Shown piece by piece: positions 21,531-33,980 of a stretch of DNA of 64,000 nt; position 1 is the first letter of the stretch; each line of letters starts with the position of its first letter. Location of the stretch: assembly GCF_000002425.4 (NCBI RefSeq), contig NC_037269.1, positions 2,558,313 through 2,622,312 on the forward strand. Direction: 5' to 3'. Made by a program: the position numbers and the translations under genes. This DNA is from Physcomitrium patens (lineage: Eukaryota > Streptophyta > Bryopsida > Funariales > Funariaceae). The notes below the pieces were generated by a model that saw only the letters and a program-made list of their open reading frames with translations, was not told where the DNA came from and did not search any database.

Positions 21531-22307
21531 TTAAGGTTGCTCCATGTAGATGTCTTCTTCCAATTCTCCATTCAACAATGCTGTCTTGACGTCCATTTGA
21601 TACATCTCAAGATCCATTGATGCTCCAATTGCTACTATGGTTCTAATGGTCGTAAACTTGGCCACGGGTGCAAATGTCTCATTAAAGTCCACTCCAGCAA
21701 CTTGTGAGTAGCCTTTGGCAACCAATCTTGCCTTGTACCTCACAACATTGTCCATAGCATCTCTCTTGGTTCTAAACACCCACTTACATCTAATTGCTGA
21801 TCGATTTGGTGGAAGTAGAGTCAACTCCCATGTCTCATTGTCCATAAGAGATTTGTATTCTTCTTGCATGGCAATCTCCCCCTTCATTGCATCACCACAC
21901 CTCATTGCATCACACAAAGTCAATGGATCATCAAGAAGAGCAACATTGGCATGGTCTTCACTTACTTGTGGAAAGATGTGGTTCTTCCACCATTCACCTT
22001 GTGGTCTTCTCTCACGTGTTGGATATCTTCTTTCTTGTAAAGACGATGAGCCTTCATGCACCTCTTGCGGCCTTGTATGGCTCATGGAGTTCTGTCTCTT
22101 ACTCATTGGTTGGTATTCTTCATCTTCATTCTCTTCATTGTCCTTGTTGTATCTTGCTGGAATTGAAGTCTTCATAGTATTGGGCTCTTCTTTCATGGCA
22201 TCTTCCTCTCCTTCTTCACTTTGAGAATGTTCTTCTTCATCTTCTTGTTTGTTTGCTGGAATTGAAGATGTGTCCACAAACACACCACTACTCCCACTTG
22301 GACACAT
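21531..22307 (-). pseudogene. pol: Copia E linker and RT N-terminal half
   Basis: 258 open codons. An acidic Glu/Asp/Ser-rich linker comes first (EEHSQSEEGEEDAMKEE), then ERRYPTRERRPQGEWWKN and the RT fingers with [34 protein letters not shown] and MYQMDVKTALLNGELEEDI. It is closed by a stop before the QGF motif at 21531. Confidence 0.86.
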
Positions 22308-22467
22308 CTCTCACTTTTCACTACCACTCTTATGCTCCAAGAACTCTACATCACGACTTTTGATGATCTTTTTCGTATCTAAACACATGAGTCTATATGC
22401 CTTGGTGCCTTTAGAATAACCAAGGTATATACATCTTGTATCCTTTGCATCAAGTTTGCCTCTCATA

Positions 22468-23874
22468 CTATCTGAAACCTTGACATATGCAATGCACCCA
22501 AAAAATCTTCATGTGGGATATGCAAGGTTTCTTACCAATCCAAGCTTCTTGGGGGGTCATTCCATCAAGTACACTTGTGGGACACCTATTTCTTGTATAC
22601 ACGGCATTTACCACAGCTTCCGTCCAATATTCATACTCAAATTTTCGAGCATGAATCATACTCCTTGCCATCTCCACAATAGTGCGATTTGCTCTTTCAG
22701 CATCTCCATTTTGTTGTGGAGTGTAGGGAGTAGAGGTTTGTCTTGCAATGCCTTCATGCTTCAATAACTCATCAAAGTGTTTAGACAAATACTCACCTCC
22801 ATTGTCCGATCGCAGCACCTTAATCTTGTGCTCACATTGCTTCTCCACAAGTGCTTTCCACTCCTTAAACTTTGCAAAATACTCACTCTTGGCCTTGATG
22901 ATGTAAATCCATACCTTCCTTAAGAAGTCATCAATAAATGTGACAAAGTACCTTGCTCCACTCATAGATGGTGTCCTCATGGGTCCACAAACATCCGAAT
23001 GCACAAGCTCGAGCAATTGACTAGCTCTTGTTGCAACTCCTCTAGGAAATGGTGTCCTATGTTGTTTGCCTTGAATGCATCCCTCACAAGCAAGATTCAT
23101 GGTAGAATGGCCGAGGTCTAAGCCACTTACCATGGATTGAAGCTCCTTCATGCTTTTGGCATTCAAATGTCCAAGTCTTTGATGCCATATGCCCACCTTG
23201 TCTTCATTTGATGGAAATTCAGCAAAGGCAGCAACTTCCACTCCATTGATCCTCTTACAATTGATAATATAGAGATTGCCATCCCTAGTCCCTTTTGCTA
23301 CTTCTTTGCCTTCCATGGTTCTCACAAAACATCCATTCATATTAAATTGTACTTTGCACCCATGAGTTATAAGTTTACTCACCGAAAGGAGGTTCTTCTT
23401 CATCTTTGGCACATGCAACACATCCTTGAGAGTGATTTTCTTGCTTATGCCCTTCACCACCACCTTCACTACAATAATGCCCATTCCAATGGCTTGTACC
23501 ATTCCATTATCACCTAACCAAACGTTGGTTGCTGGAATTGGTTGATAAGTGTTAAATGAACACTTGTATAGAGTCATGTGTTTGGTACATCCGGAATCCA
23601 CAATCCATTTGCTCATATCAAGCATAGAAGGAGTTTGTTTTGTCATGAATGCAAAGTCTTCACCTCCATGGTCATGAAAAGCATTGTTGGCATTCTGTCT
23701 TTCTCCTCTCTTTGCTTTGAAATAATTTCTAGCAAAATGGCCTGGTTTTTCACATATGTAATAAGTTTTAAGAGGATAACGTTGAAAAGGGGCATTTGCC
23801 TTACTTGGTCTTGTAAATAATGCTGATTGCTCCCCAATAGACTCCTTATGCTTTCTTTTGGTCACTTGACTCAA
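22468..23874 (-). pseudogene. pol: Copia E nucleocapsid, protease and integrase
   Basis: 468 open codons, the longest copia frame here. The nucleocapsid knuckle reads YYICEKPGHFARNYF: the first and last Cys are Tyr, so the zinc site is lost. Protease: WIVDSGCTKHMT near residue 90. Integrase: WHQRLGHL, then LACEGCIQGK (HHCC), HSDVCGPM, RSDNGGEYLS and NGDAERANR (D, D, E present). The end of the integrase frame is shifted near 22490. The zinc-knuckle losses next to an intact DDE triad suggest recent pseudogenisation, or a copy mobilised in trans. Confidence 0.88.
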
Positions 23875-23877
23875 TGT

Positions 23878-24045
23878 GAAGGTAAAAGTTGGAGATGTGA
23901 CTATAGAACAAATTTTTTTTGTTCAAGTCACTACTTTGTACCTAACGATTCTTGATCAACTATATATTAGAGTTGTGAGGATGGAAACTAAGTTTTTGGA
24001 TGGAGATCAACATGTGCGTGTATAAGAAGTGAAGATAGAAAAAGG
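23878..24045 (+). pseudogene. Ty3-G protease fragment
   Basis: Plus-strand reading KVKVGDVTIEQIFFVQ, LTILDQLYIRVVRMETKF and DGDQHVRVYKK, then DRKR, is interrupted by copia F. It resumes after copia F at 28846 as AL-stop-FL, so the two parts form one retropepsin-region frame. Its left end at 23878 joins the truncated gag of copia E. Confidence 0.65.
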
Positions 24046-24348
24046 TGTTGAAGATGAGCAAGTATTTGCTTAATTACGAACTCATTGAAATTAAGCATAG
24101 TATATTAATAATAGTAAAAAAGGAGCAAAGATTTAATGTAAATTATTATGGTAGCAGCAAGAATTTAGTTGGATGAGGTAGAAATGGATGTAATATCAAA
24201 AAGATGGAAGTTGTCTCGTTGGTGAGTAAACCACCACCTATAAGTAAAGAATGTTGGAAGTAAGAATCATCTTTCTCTACACTGCTCTTAGACTACAATC
24301 CTTGCTGATGCTAAGTATTTGTAGCTTTTAGACTTCTTTTCTTCAATA
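24046..24348 (+). mobile_element. Copia F 5' LTR (class b)
   Basis: 303 bp, TGTTGAAG ... CTTCAATA. It contains ACCTATAAGTAAAG (TATA-like) near 24240. Confidence 0.9.
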
Positions 24349-24366
24349 GAATATGAACCCACTCAC
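24349..24366 (+). other. Copia F primer-binding site (decayed)
   Basis: GAATATGAACCCACTCAC immediately follows the 5' LTR and aligns with GGTTATGGGCCCACTCAC of copia N with four mismatches, so it is the internal initiator tRNA-Met type. Confidence 0.6.
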
Positions 24367-24903
24367 ATTTGCTTGAATGTATTTTTAAGTTTTTTGAAGT
24401 GGTTTTGTAAGTGTGGAGTAGATCAAGTTGTTTTTGCTGATGTTAGGCTTTAGAAGAACCTAACTTTCAAATTCAGACCTACATCTAGATCATAGTTTGC
24501 TCTTACTTGTGGTTAAGAGTATTTAGGTATTAGTGTCTTATTTTTCACCTATAGAAAAAGTTTGCATTGTACTTTTGCTGAGATAGATCCTTGGTAATCT
24601 AACTTTACAATTTCATGTCCTAAAATTGCTAATTGTGCTTAAAAGGCCTCTTATGGTGTATAAAGTGATTTGAAAGCATAAGAGAGATATTAGAGTGGCA
24701 AATCAGATTTGAGACACTTAGATAAGTCATCAAACTTGTAAGAAGTTTTAGAAGTGAAGTTGAGAGGGTTTTTGAGAGTTAAAATACTAGTTTGTTCACA
24801 AAGAAGGCTTCTGAGATTCTAAGGCAACAAAACCTTCTTACAGATTTTTGAGGGCATTAGGACTTCTTCTTAAAATATTTTTTGATACAACTCTTCCTTA
24901 GAC

Positions 24904-27900
24904 ATGGCTTGAAGTGAGGGTGAAGGATTGAGAATTATTGAAAAATTTAGAGGTGACAATTTCTACTATTAGAAAGTAAAAATAAAACTTTTGTTTGCGT
25001 CTTTGGATGTTTGGAATATTATAGATGAAAGTAAAGAGGCTCTAAAGAAAAGATGTTGATATGAAGGAGAAGGAGTTCAAACGTTGTAAAAAGAAGGCTT
25101 TTAGATTGATTACAATCAATGTGGATGAAGCCAACTTCTCCTACATTATCTCTTGCGAAAGACCAGCAGAAGCATCAAAGACTCTTTGTAACATCTACGA
25201 GAGTAAAAACTTATCCAACATCATCTATATAAGGAAGAAGTTCTTGACTTGCAAGATAGAAGAAGGTGAAGACCTCGTGGCTCATGTCAATATGGCATAT
25301 GATACCTTATCGGTGTTCATTTGACACTTATGAGGCTATTTCAGTATCAAACGTGGTGTTGGGAGATAGTAGTACATGTAAAGCCATTGGAATTGGCTTT
25401 ATTATGGTGGAGGTGGTTGTGAATAGACAAACCAATAGGATCAGATTCAAAAACGTCCTTCATAAGCCTAAGATAGAGGGAAATCTACTTTCGATGAATA
25501 AACTTATAATGAAATGTTTTTAAGTTCAATTTGATAAGAATGGATGTTTTGTAAGAACATTGAGTGGAGACAAGGCCTTCAAAGGTTTGAAAGAGGGAAA
25601 TTTGTACTACCTCATTTATAAAAAGGTAAATGGAGTGGAGGTACCCACATTTGCCGAGTTTACATCAAACCAAGACAAGTTGAATATATGACATTGTCAC
25701 CTTGGCCATTTAAATGTGAAGAGCATGAGAGAGCTTAAGACCATAGTAAGTGGCATAGATCTTTGCAATACAAGCCATATTGTAAAACAACTTGCACATG
25801 AAGGATGCATACAAGGCAAACAACAAAGGGCCTCATTTCCAAAGATTGTAGCAACATGTGCTACAAATTTGCTAGAGATTGTCCATTCGGATGTATGTGG
25901 ACCTATGAAAAACATAAGTATTGGAGGATCAAGGTATTTCCTCACTTTCATTGATGATTATTCAAGAAAGATTTGGATCTACATTCTTAAAGCCAAGAGT
26001 GAATGCTTTTGGACATTTAAGGAGTTTAAAGCACTTTTTGAGAACCAAAGTGAATGCAAGGTCAAGGTGCTATGTATGGACAATAGAGGTGAGTACATGT
26101 CTAAGCAATTTGATGTTTATTTGAAGAATGAAGGAATTACTAAACAAACCATAACTCGATACACTCCACAACAAAATGGTATTCTTGAAAGGATAAATTA
26201 AACCATTGTAGAGATAGCTAGGAGCATGCTTCATATTCAAAACCTTGGCTATGAGTTTTAGATAGAAGTTGTAATGAATGCAGTATATACAAGAAATAGG
26301 TATCCAAAAGTGCTCTTGTATCAATGACATTACAAGAAGCTTGGAATGGGAGACAACCTTACATTTTCCATATGAAGACCTTTGGTTGTATTGTATATGC
26401 AAAAACACCAAATTGTATGAGGTCCAAACTTGGTACAAAAGGTACAAAGTATGTATTTCTTGGTTATTGTGAAGGTACTAAGGCATATAGGCTAATGTGC
26501 TTGGAAACCAAGAAGATCATCAAAAGTCATGATGTTGAGTTTTTGGAACACAAGAGTGCTTGTAAACACTTGGAGATGTGTCCAAGTAGAAGTAATGGTG
26601 TGTTTGTGGATACATCTTTGAATTCAGTACAGAAACAAGAAGATGAAGACAATGAAGATGATGAAGATGAAAAGCCAAAGAAGGTTGAAAAGATAAATGT
26701 TCCTATAATTGATAGGACTAGCAATGAAAGAAATGAAGATATTGAAGATTGAGATGATGATAATGATGAAGAGTACTAATCATTGGATAAAAAATGATAA
26801 GGTTTAAGAATTGATAAAGAATAAGGAGTGCAAGAAGGTGAATGTTCTTCTATAAGTGAAAGGATATATCCTTTGAGAGAAAGAAGGCAACGTGGCAAAT
26901 GGTAGAAGGATCACATCTTTCCTCAAGTAAGTAAAAAATATGCAAATGTTGCTTCTCTGGCTTAACCATTATCTTGGTGTGATGTTATGAAGTGTGAAGA
27001 TGCAATCAAGTGGGAGAAGGCTATGGAAGAAAAGTACCAATCTCTTATAGACAATGGTACATGGAAATTTACACCTCTTCCACCAAATCGATCTAGTGTT
27101 CGTTGTAAGTAGGTGTTTAGAACTAAAAGAGATGCAATAGCTATGGTGGTGAGGCACAAAGCAAGATTAGTTGCCAAAGGATATTCACAAGTTGCTGGAA
27201 TTGATTTCAATGAGACTTATGCACTCGTTGCCAAATTCACCATGATTAGGACCATTGTAGCAATTGGGGCAGCAATGGATTTGGAAATATACCAAATGGA
27301 TGTAAAGACGGTCTTTTTGAATGGAGAATCACAAGAAGACATCTACATGGACCAACTTCAAGGATTTATACAACAAGGCAAAGAACATCTTGTATGCAAA
27401 TTGAAGAAATTCTTGTATAAATTGAAATAATGGCCAAGGACATGGTACCAACGAAATGACATCTTCTTTATCAATGAAGGATTTGTGAGGAGTGAAGTTG
27501 ATCATTCATTGTACATAATGAAATCTAGAGAGTTCTTGTTGATTGTAATCTTGAATATTCATGATTTGATCATCTTGGCTAACAATATTGAAAAGATGGA
27601 TTGTATGAAGGCCAAATTAGAGAAGGATTATGATATGAATGATTTGGAAAAGTTGGACTATTGCTTGGGAGTGGAATTTGTAAGAGATCGTCGTAACAAG
27701 ACCATTACAATGATCCAAACCAAGTACATTGAAGACTTGTTAAAACGATTCAAGATGGAGGAGTGCAAGCCTATTGAAACACCCTCAAAGGCAAATTTGA
27801 AGTTGATGAAGCTCACAGATGAGGAATTAGTACAAGTTGAAGGTGAGATACAAAGTTCCATACAAGACAGTAGTAGGCTCAGTCATGTATGCAATGGTAG

Positions 27901-28519
27901 CGACAAGAGTGGATCCTGCATATGCGATGAGTGTTGTAAGCCAACACTTGTCTAAGGCTAGACCAATGTATTGGAAAACCATAAAGAAGATATTGAGATA
28001 CTTAAAAGATACAAAAGACTTCAAATTTTATTTGGTGGTAAAAATATTGACTTGTAAGATTATTGTGATGCGGATTGGGTTGGAGATACAAATGATAGAA
28101 GATCGACAATAAGATATATGTTATTTGTTGGAATGGGAGCTTTTTTATGGAATTGCAAGAGACAACCTACCATTGCAAGATCAACGATGGAGGCAGAGTA
28201 CATGGCAGCAAGTCATTGTGCAATGGAGGTTTGTTGGATAAGGTAACTCTTAGAAGACATTGGTCTAGTGCAATTAGAAGCAACTCTCATTATGTGTGAC
28301 AATCAAGGATGTCTTCTATTTGCCAAGAATCCAAAACACCACTCAAAGACTAAGTACATTGATGTTCAAGATCATTTCATATGAGAGAAGATTGAAGATG
28401 GAATAATAGGTATGAAATATTGTGCTACAAATGACATACTTGCTGATGTGCTTACAAAGCCATTAGTGAAGGATAGACATCATAACTTGATTCATAGATT
28501 AGGATTAAAAGCCTTTTGA
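24904..28519 (+). pseudogene. Copia F gag-pol pseudogene
   Basis: gag starts ATG at 24904 but has a stop at codon 3 (MA-stop-SEGEG). gag reads on to about 25290 (FSYIISCERPAEASKTLCN). A deletion there joins HVN of gag to HMIPYRCSFDTYEA of protease, removing the zinc knuckle and the protease DSG. Integrase: 25690-26201 (CHLGHLNVKSM, HEGCIQGK with the first Cys lost, HSDVCGPM, MDNRGEYMS, NGILERIN), then stops. Linker 26324-26752. RT 27113-27955, with the catalytic block NIHDLIIL instead of YVDDLIIL near 27555. RNase H about 28040-28519 (MADVLTK-type end, RLGLKAF). About twenty stops or shifts. Confidence 0.88.
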
Positions 28520-28524
28520 ATATT

Positions 28525-28537
28525 AGCAAAGTAGGAG
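28525..28537 (+). other. Copia F polypurine tract
   Basis: AGCAAAGTAGGAG directly precedes the 3' LTR. The same AGCAAAGTGGGAG block abuts the 3' LTRs of the other copias here. Confidence 0.7.
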
Positions 28538-28840
28538 TGTTGATGATCAGCAAGTACTTGCTTAATTATAACCACATAGAGATTAAGCATAGTATGTTGC
28601 TAATAGTAAAAAGGCAACAAAGAGTTAAAGTAAGTTATTGTGGTGGCAGCAAGGATTATGTTCGATGAGGTAGAAATGGATGTAATATCAAAAGGATGGA
28701 AGTTGCCTCATTGATTAGCAAACCACTACCTATAAGTAAAGAGTATTGGAAGTAAGAATCATCTTTCTCCACACTTCTCTTAGACTACAATCCTTGCTGA
28801 TGCTAAGTATTTGTAGCTTTTAGACTTCTTTTCTTCAATA
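28538..28840 (+). mobile_element. Copia F 3' LTR (class b)
   Basis: 303 bp, TGTTGATGATCAGCAAG ... CTTCAATA, the same length as the 5' LTR. Confidence 0.9.
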
Positions 28841-31800
28841 AAAGAGCACTGTAATTTTTAATAATACTTGCTAACCATGAGCACAATCAAAATTATTTAT
28901 AAAGTGATTTATTATAAAGGGTTAGTGAATAGTTTATGGATTTTTGTAAGATACCACTATTAAGCGAGAATATAGTGGTACATCAAAGATGGTACTCTCG
29001 CATGAAAAAGAAAGTACCTTTTGTATAGGTGTTGTAGAATTATCTAAGAATGGATTTGCTATCTATTCACAACTTAATGATCTACCAAAGTGAGAGAAAA
29101 AAGTTGTGAAAAAATATGAAAAAGACCTCAAAAGAATTGGTGTGCTTGATGGAGATGATAAGGTGGTAGGTGTATATATAGACACTAGTTTAGAAGATTT
29201 TATGGAAGAACTTTTACAGGTTGAACAAGTAAATGAAGATCAAGTGGTGCAAGTACATTTAAGAGAGCTCTTCTCAGCTATACAAACATTTTAAGATTAT
29301 AAAGTCAAAGTTGAAACTAGATATAAGACTGGGGAGAAGAAAATAAAACATGTATCTATACCATTACCTAGTAATTCCAATCATCAAGTTCAATAAGCTT
29401 TGAGGAAGTAGGACTTACGGGATCTTAAACAAATTGGCCATAAGTTTACCAAGAAAACACTCAATGAATTGAAAATAAGATCTACAAATTTTCTATTACT
29501 TATTAAAGAAATGATATTTTGAAATATGTTAAGTATGCATGGAAAGGCTTTTGCTTTTGAACCTTCAAAAATTAGATTTGTCAATCCAAGTGTTGTAGCA
29601 CCAAAGATTATATTTATTGTTTCACATGTTTCTTGGGATTTAAGACCAATTTTGGTATCTAAAGCACATCTATCTAAACTTATGGAGCTTTTAAAAGAAA
29701 AGATGCAAATGAAGATCCTAGTGCCATTATTTGCACCATATTCCAATCGTTAGTTTATAATACCAAAGAAAAATGAAATACTATGATTCATTCAAAATAT
29801 GCAACCAGTGAATCAAGTAACTATTAGAAATACTAGAGTTGGACCAATTATTGGAGAATTTATTGAGGCATTTATTGATAGAGCTATTTACTCTATTGGA
29901 GATCTTTATTTTGGATATGATCAATTTCAACTAGCTGAAGGAAGCAAAGATATTACTACTATGAAAACACCTTTAAGATTAGTTAAGATGTGTACATTGT
30001 CATAAGGAGCAACAAACTAAGTAGCTCACATGATGAATGGGATGAATAAGGTTCTTTGTGATTTCATTCCAAAAAAGACTATGTCCTCCTTGGATGATAT
30101 TTCAATAAAAAGATGTGTGGAAGAAGAAAAAAATGAAACAATGGATCAAAAGGGGTGTCGTAAATTTGTATCTAATCATATTTCAGACTGTGACAAAATT
30201 TTATCTCGACTTGAAGAGGTTCACTTAATACTATCAGAATCTAAATGTATCTTTGGAGTTTGAGAAGTTGTAGTTGTGGAACATTTGTTTGGATAGTTTG
30301 GTCGTAAACCTGATCCTAATAAGATGGATGCCATACAACAAATGAAGGATATTTGTAGCTTACAAACAGAGGTACGGAGGATTTTAGGAGCTTGTATATT
30401 TTATTATGTATGGATTCCTCATTATGCATATGTAGCCGATCTTCTTTATAGTTTGCTATGAAAAAATAAGAGATTTAAATGGAAAAAAAAGTACACAAAA
30501 ATAATTCAAAAGTTAAAGCAATTATTATCTTCTCCACTTGTAATGCAAAGGATAAGTTATGAAGATGGCAAATCGGTGATACTTACAATTGATACTAGTC
30601 CAATAGCTGTTGGTTGGACTTTAGGACAAAACAATGAAAAAATAACAAATTTGCTATAAGATTTAGAGCTAAAGTATTAACTAAATGAAAAAGAAACTAT
30701 CTACAAGTGAAACCGGAGCTATGGAGAATAGTTATAGCTATGATAAATGAAAGCGACTATATGATTGGAATACTAATAATAGTGAAAATAGATTATTTGC
30801 CACTATTAAGAATGATTACCAATTGTAACACCCATGATATTGCTATGCTAAGATGGATTGCATATATTAAATCTTTAAATCCTAAAGTTAGGCATATAGC
30901 AGAAAAGGATAATAATCTTGAAGTAGATATGCTATCCCGAGTTAGATATGAACAAAAAGAAGATTCGATTGAAGATACTAAAGATATAGATACTATCTTC
31001 TCTTGTAGGATACAATGAGGAGAGGATGAATATTCAAGTCCATTTACAAAAGAATTATATGAAGAAGAATGGATTGATATTAGACGCTATTTAAGCACAT
31101 TATCAAGATAATCAGGATAGAGTGATATTCATTTCAAATAAATTAGACAGAAGGCTTATAAATACCTCTTACAATGTAGCTACCTATGGAAGTGATGCAA
31201 ATGGGATAATGGAATGCCACAAAGAATAGTTTGTAAGATAGAGATGCAAGAACAACTAATCCATGAATTCCATGATAGTTTGTGGGCTAGACATAGAGGT
31301 ATTTATGCCACCTTTAACAAGCTCAAAGAAAAATATTGGTAGCATAACATGTATAGAGATGTCGTGAAGTTTGTAGAATCATGCCAAACTTGTCAGATAT
31401 TCTCGAAGATTTGATATAGAGATAGATTACATCCTACATATCCACTTTCAATATATTATAAATGAATTGTGGACCTAATTACTATGCCTATGGAGATATG
31501 GCAAATGCGATACTTGGCTCTGGCACGAGAAGATTTATCAAACCAAGTAGAAAGAAGAGCTCTACTAACAAAATCCATTAAAGGAGTTTGTAGATTTTTA
31601 CTAGAAGATGTGATTTGTAGATATGGATGTTTTGGAAAAATTACTGCTGATCGTAGAGAATTAAATGCACATGAGGCTAGACAATTCTTTGAGAGATGTG
31701 AAATCAAGCTAGCACTTACTACATCTTATAATCCGGAAGGTACTACTAAAAGTAAGCGAGGTCATCCTCCTATTATAACGGCTATTGTTAAAGCTTGCAA

Positions 31801-32417
31801 GAGAATGGCCAAGATTATTACCATTTACTCTTTCGAGTGATCGTACTATTCACAGTTCAGTGACAGGATATATGCTAGTAGAATTAATCCAAAGACACAA
31901 GCCTATTATGCCAATTGAATAGCAAATACCTACTTGGAGTATCTTTTGCCTTGGCAAGACAATATATTTAAAGAAGAATTTCTTGTACTTCAAATTTATC
32001 AATTAGAAAGAAGACCTGAAGATGTAGAAAAAGCAATTATAAGGTTGAAGGAGTTGCACTTGAGAATAAAGATAGATTTGATAAGTAACACAAGTTGAGG
32101 CCAAAAGATATTCAAGATGGTGATTAGGTTTTGGTATATGACAATCACTTGGATGACCGAGATAGTGCTCTTAAAAAGTTTTTTAAACGTTGGTTTGGAC
32201 CTTATGTGATTGTACATTCTTTGATTAATATTACATATGCGTTAAGAAAATTAGATGGAATAAGATTTCAAATTCTAGTTACAAAAAAAAATATAAAATT
32301 TTTCAAACAACGGGATCAAGAACTAATCCTCGAAGATGTTGAAGAAGAATTTGATCTATCTAGGTATGAAGAAGAAGAATTGGATTTAGAAGAAGATATT
32401 ATTGAAGAGATAATATG
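28841..32417 (+). pseudogene. Ty3-G pol pseudogene (protease end to integrase C-terminus)
   Basis: Resumes the frame interrupted at 24045. A linker with an acidic open piece lies at 29106-29294. RT 29526-30263: VNPSVVAPK, MELLKEKMQMKILVP, MQPVNQVTIRN, AIYSIGDLYFGYDQFQLAEG, and SSLDD where Ty3-D has PFLDD. RNase H about 30560-31015 (TIDTSPIAVGW, KIDYLPLLRMI, DIAMLRWIAYIKSLNP). Integrase about 31050-32200 (LWARHRGI, CQTCQ, then a core with TSYNPEGT replacing the usual HPQ motif). The C-terminal GPY/F-like domain and an acidic tail (32131-32417, KRWFGPYVIV) are open; no chromodomain follows. Stops throughout. Confidence 0.87.
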
Positions 32418-32471
32418 ATACTGACTACAACTTTGGTTCTTCTTGGTGCATACCAGAGGATGCACAAGTTT

Positions 32472-32483
32472 AGAGGAAGTAGA
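32472..32483 (+). other. Ty3-G polypurine tract
   Basis: AGAGGAAGTAGA precedes the LTR start TGTCGTGTTGTAG. Confidence 0.5.
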
Positions 32484-33191
32484 TGTCGTGTTGTAGTTTG
32501 GCTAATATATAAAAATAATGTAATTATGTACTTAATATATAATTTACTAAGTAACATGGTAAGAGCCATGTAAATAGATTTTAGTTGATTGTAGAATATA
32601 ATTTGATTATTACCTTGAGAAGAGGTTGTTTAAAAAGATTACTATAGAATTTGTATAACTTTAATTTCCTTTTGATAGTGGCTTTTAAGATTGGTTTTGG
32701 TTGATAGTAACTTCTAAATATTAAGAATCACCTTTATTAGACAGTGATGACCTTTAAAAACTTATTTTGATTCTTTTATTTGGTGTTTAGAGCATAAATT
32801 ATAAAAATCTTATCAGAAAAAGGATTGAAGAAGGGTTTTGGTAGCAAAAGGAATAATTAGGGCACTAATATAGATGAATGGAGATGAATGATGAAAATCT
32901 CCATTCTTATTGATCAAAAATCATGACCAATGGATTTTGAAGAGACTACTCGAGGCCATATTAGAGATTAGGATTAGTTTTTGGGGCCATTTGAGCTTTG
33001 AAGGCTAGGGTTAGTAAGTTTAGGTTTTTTGCTATGGTTTTGGTATAAGTTTTGTATGGTTTGGAGTTTATATGAAGGAGATACAAGCACTCAAAGTTAA
33101 GGTGTTGATTTGAGAGCTATTGTCACTCTTTTTGGTATAACGCATGTATACGGATAGCAATTGAAGATCGACGACCTTGACTGGAGAGAAT
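32484..33191 (+). mobile_element. Ty3-G 3' LTR, first 708 bp
   Basis: Starts TGTCGTGTTGTAG just after the polypurine tract. It is cut at 33191, where the sequence turns into the reverse complement of a second copy. A related minus-oriented copy at 39020-39945 shows that the full LTR is longer and ends CCCTGACA. Confidence 0.75.
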
Positions 33192-33980
33192 CCTTAGATT
33201 ACATGCATTGACTTCAAAATCCAATAACTCTTTTACTTTAACTTAGATTTTGTATAAAGTTTATGAAAAGTATTCTCTCTAATCAAGGTCGCCGATCCTC
33301 AATTGTTATTTGTACGCATGCGTTATGCCAAAAAGAGTGACAATAGCTCCAAAATCAATACCTTAACTTTGAGTGCTTGTATATCTTTCATATAAACTCC
33401 AAACAAAACAAAACTTACACCAAAACTATAGCCAAAAATCTAAACTTGCCAATCTTAGCCTTCTAAACTCAAATGGCCTCAAAAACTAACTCTTATCCCT
33501 AATATGGCCTAGGACAGTCTCTTCAAAGCCCATTGGTCATGATTTTTGACCAATAGGAATAGAGATTTTCATCATTTATCTCCATTCATCTATATTGGTG
33601 CCCTAATTACTTTCTTTGCTACCAAAATCCTTCTTCAATCCTTTTTCTTATAAGATTTACATAATTTATGCTCTAAACACTAAATAAAAGAACCAAAATA
33701 AGATTTCAAAGGTCACCAATGTCTAATAAAGGTGATTCTTAATATTTAGAAGTTACTATCAATTAAAACCAATCTTAAAAGCCACTATCAAAAGAAAATT
33801 AAAGTTATACAAATTCTATAGTAATCTTTTTAAAAAACCTCTTCTCAAGGTAATAAATAAATTATATTCTACAATCAACTAAAATCTACTAATATGGCTC
33901 TCACCATGTTACTTAAAAAAATTATATATTAAATACATAATTATATTATTTTCATATATTAATCAAACCACAACATGACA
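33192..33980 (-). mobile_element. Inverted second copy of the Ty3-G LTR
   Basis: In sense it starts TGTCATGTTGTGG at 33980 and runs to 33192. Positions 33272-33980 pair with 32484-33191 along the whole length with roughly 10% mismatches. The remaining 80 bases (33192-33271) form the loop and match the continuation of the LTR seen at 39640-39665 (AAGTATTCTCTCT). Confidence 0.8.

Larger units (their letters stand above)
20352..23877 (-). mobile_element. Copia E, 5'-truncated
   Basis: Minus-strand copia with its 3' LTR at 20065-20351, polypurine tract at 20352-20364, RNase H, RT, linker, integrase and protease in normal order, and only the last part of gag. Sequence joins Ty3-G protease at 23878; there is no 5' LTR, primer-binding site or gag capsid. 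It is the least mutated copia in the window, with only about four interruptions between 23874 and 20352. Confidence 0.85.
24046..28840 (+). mobile_element. Copia F, complete LTR-to-LTR insertion in Ty3-G
   Basis: 4795 bp, class-b LTRs at both ends, primer-binding site at 24349, polypurine tract at 28525. Target-site duplication AAAGG (24041-24045) / AAAGA (28841-28845), one mismatch. Removing the element and one duplication restores the Ty3 reading frame across the site. The two LTRs differ clearly in their first 140 bases, so the insertion is not recent. Confidence 0.9.
32484..33980. repeat. Large inverted repeat (708-bp arms, 80-bp loop)
   Basis: The arms 32484-33191 and 33272-33980 are reverse complements at about 90% identity, with GAGAGAAT / ATTCTCTC flanking the loop. 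RNA through this region would fold into a long hairpin. Confidence 0.82.

Noticed and set aside
33192-33271. The 80-bp loop of the inverted repeat as a separate inserted sequence
   Set aside because: It aligns with the continuation of the LTR in the copy at 39020-39945, so it is ordinary LTR sequence.
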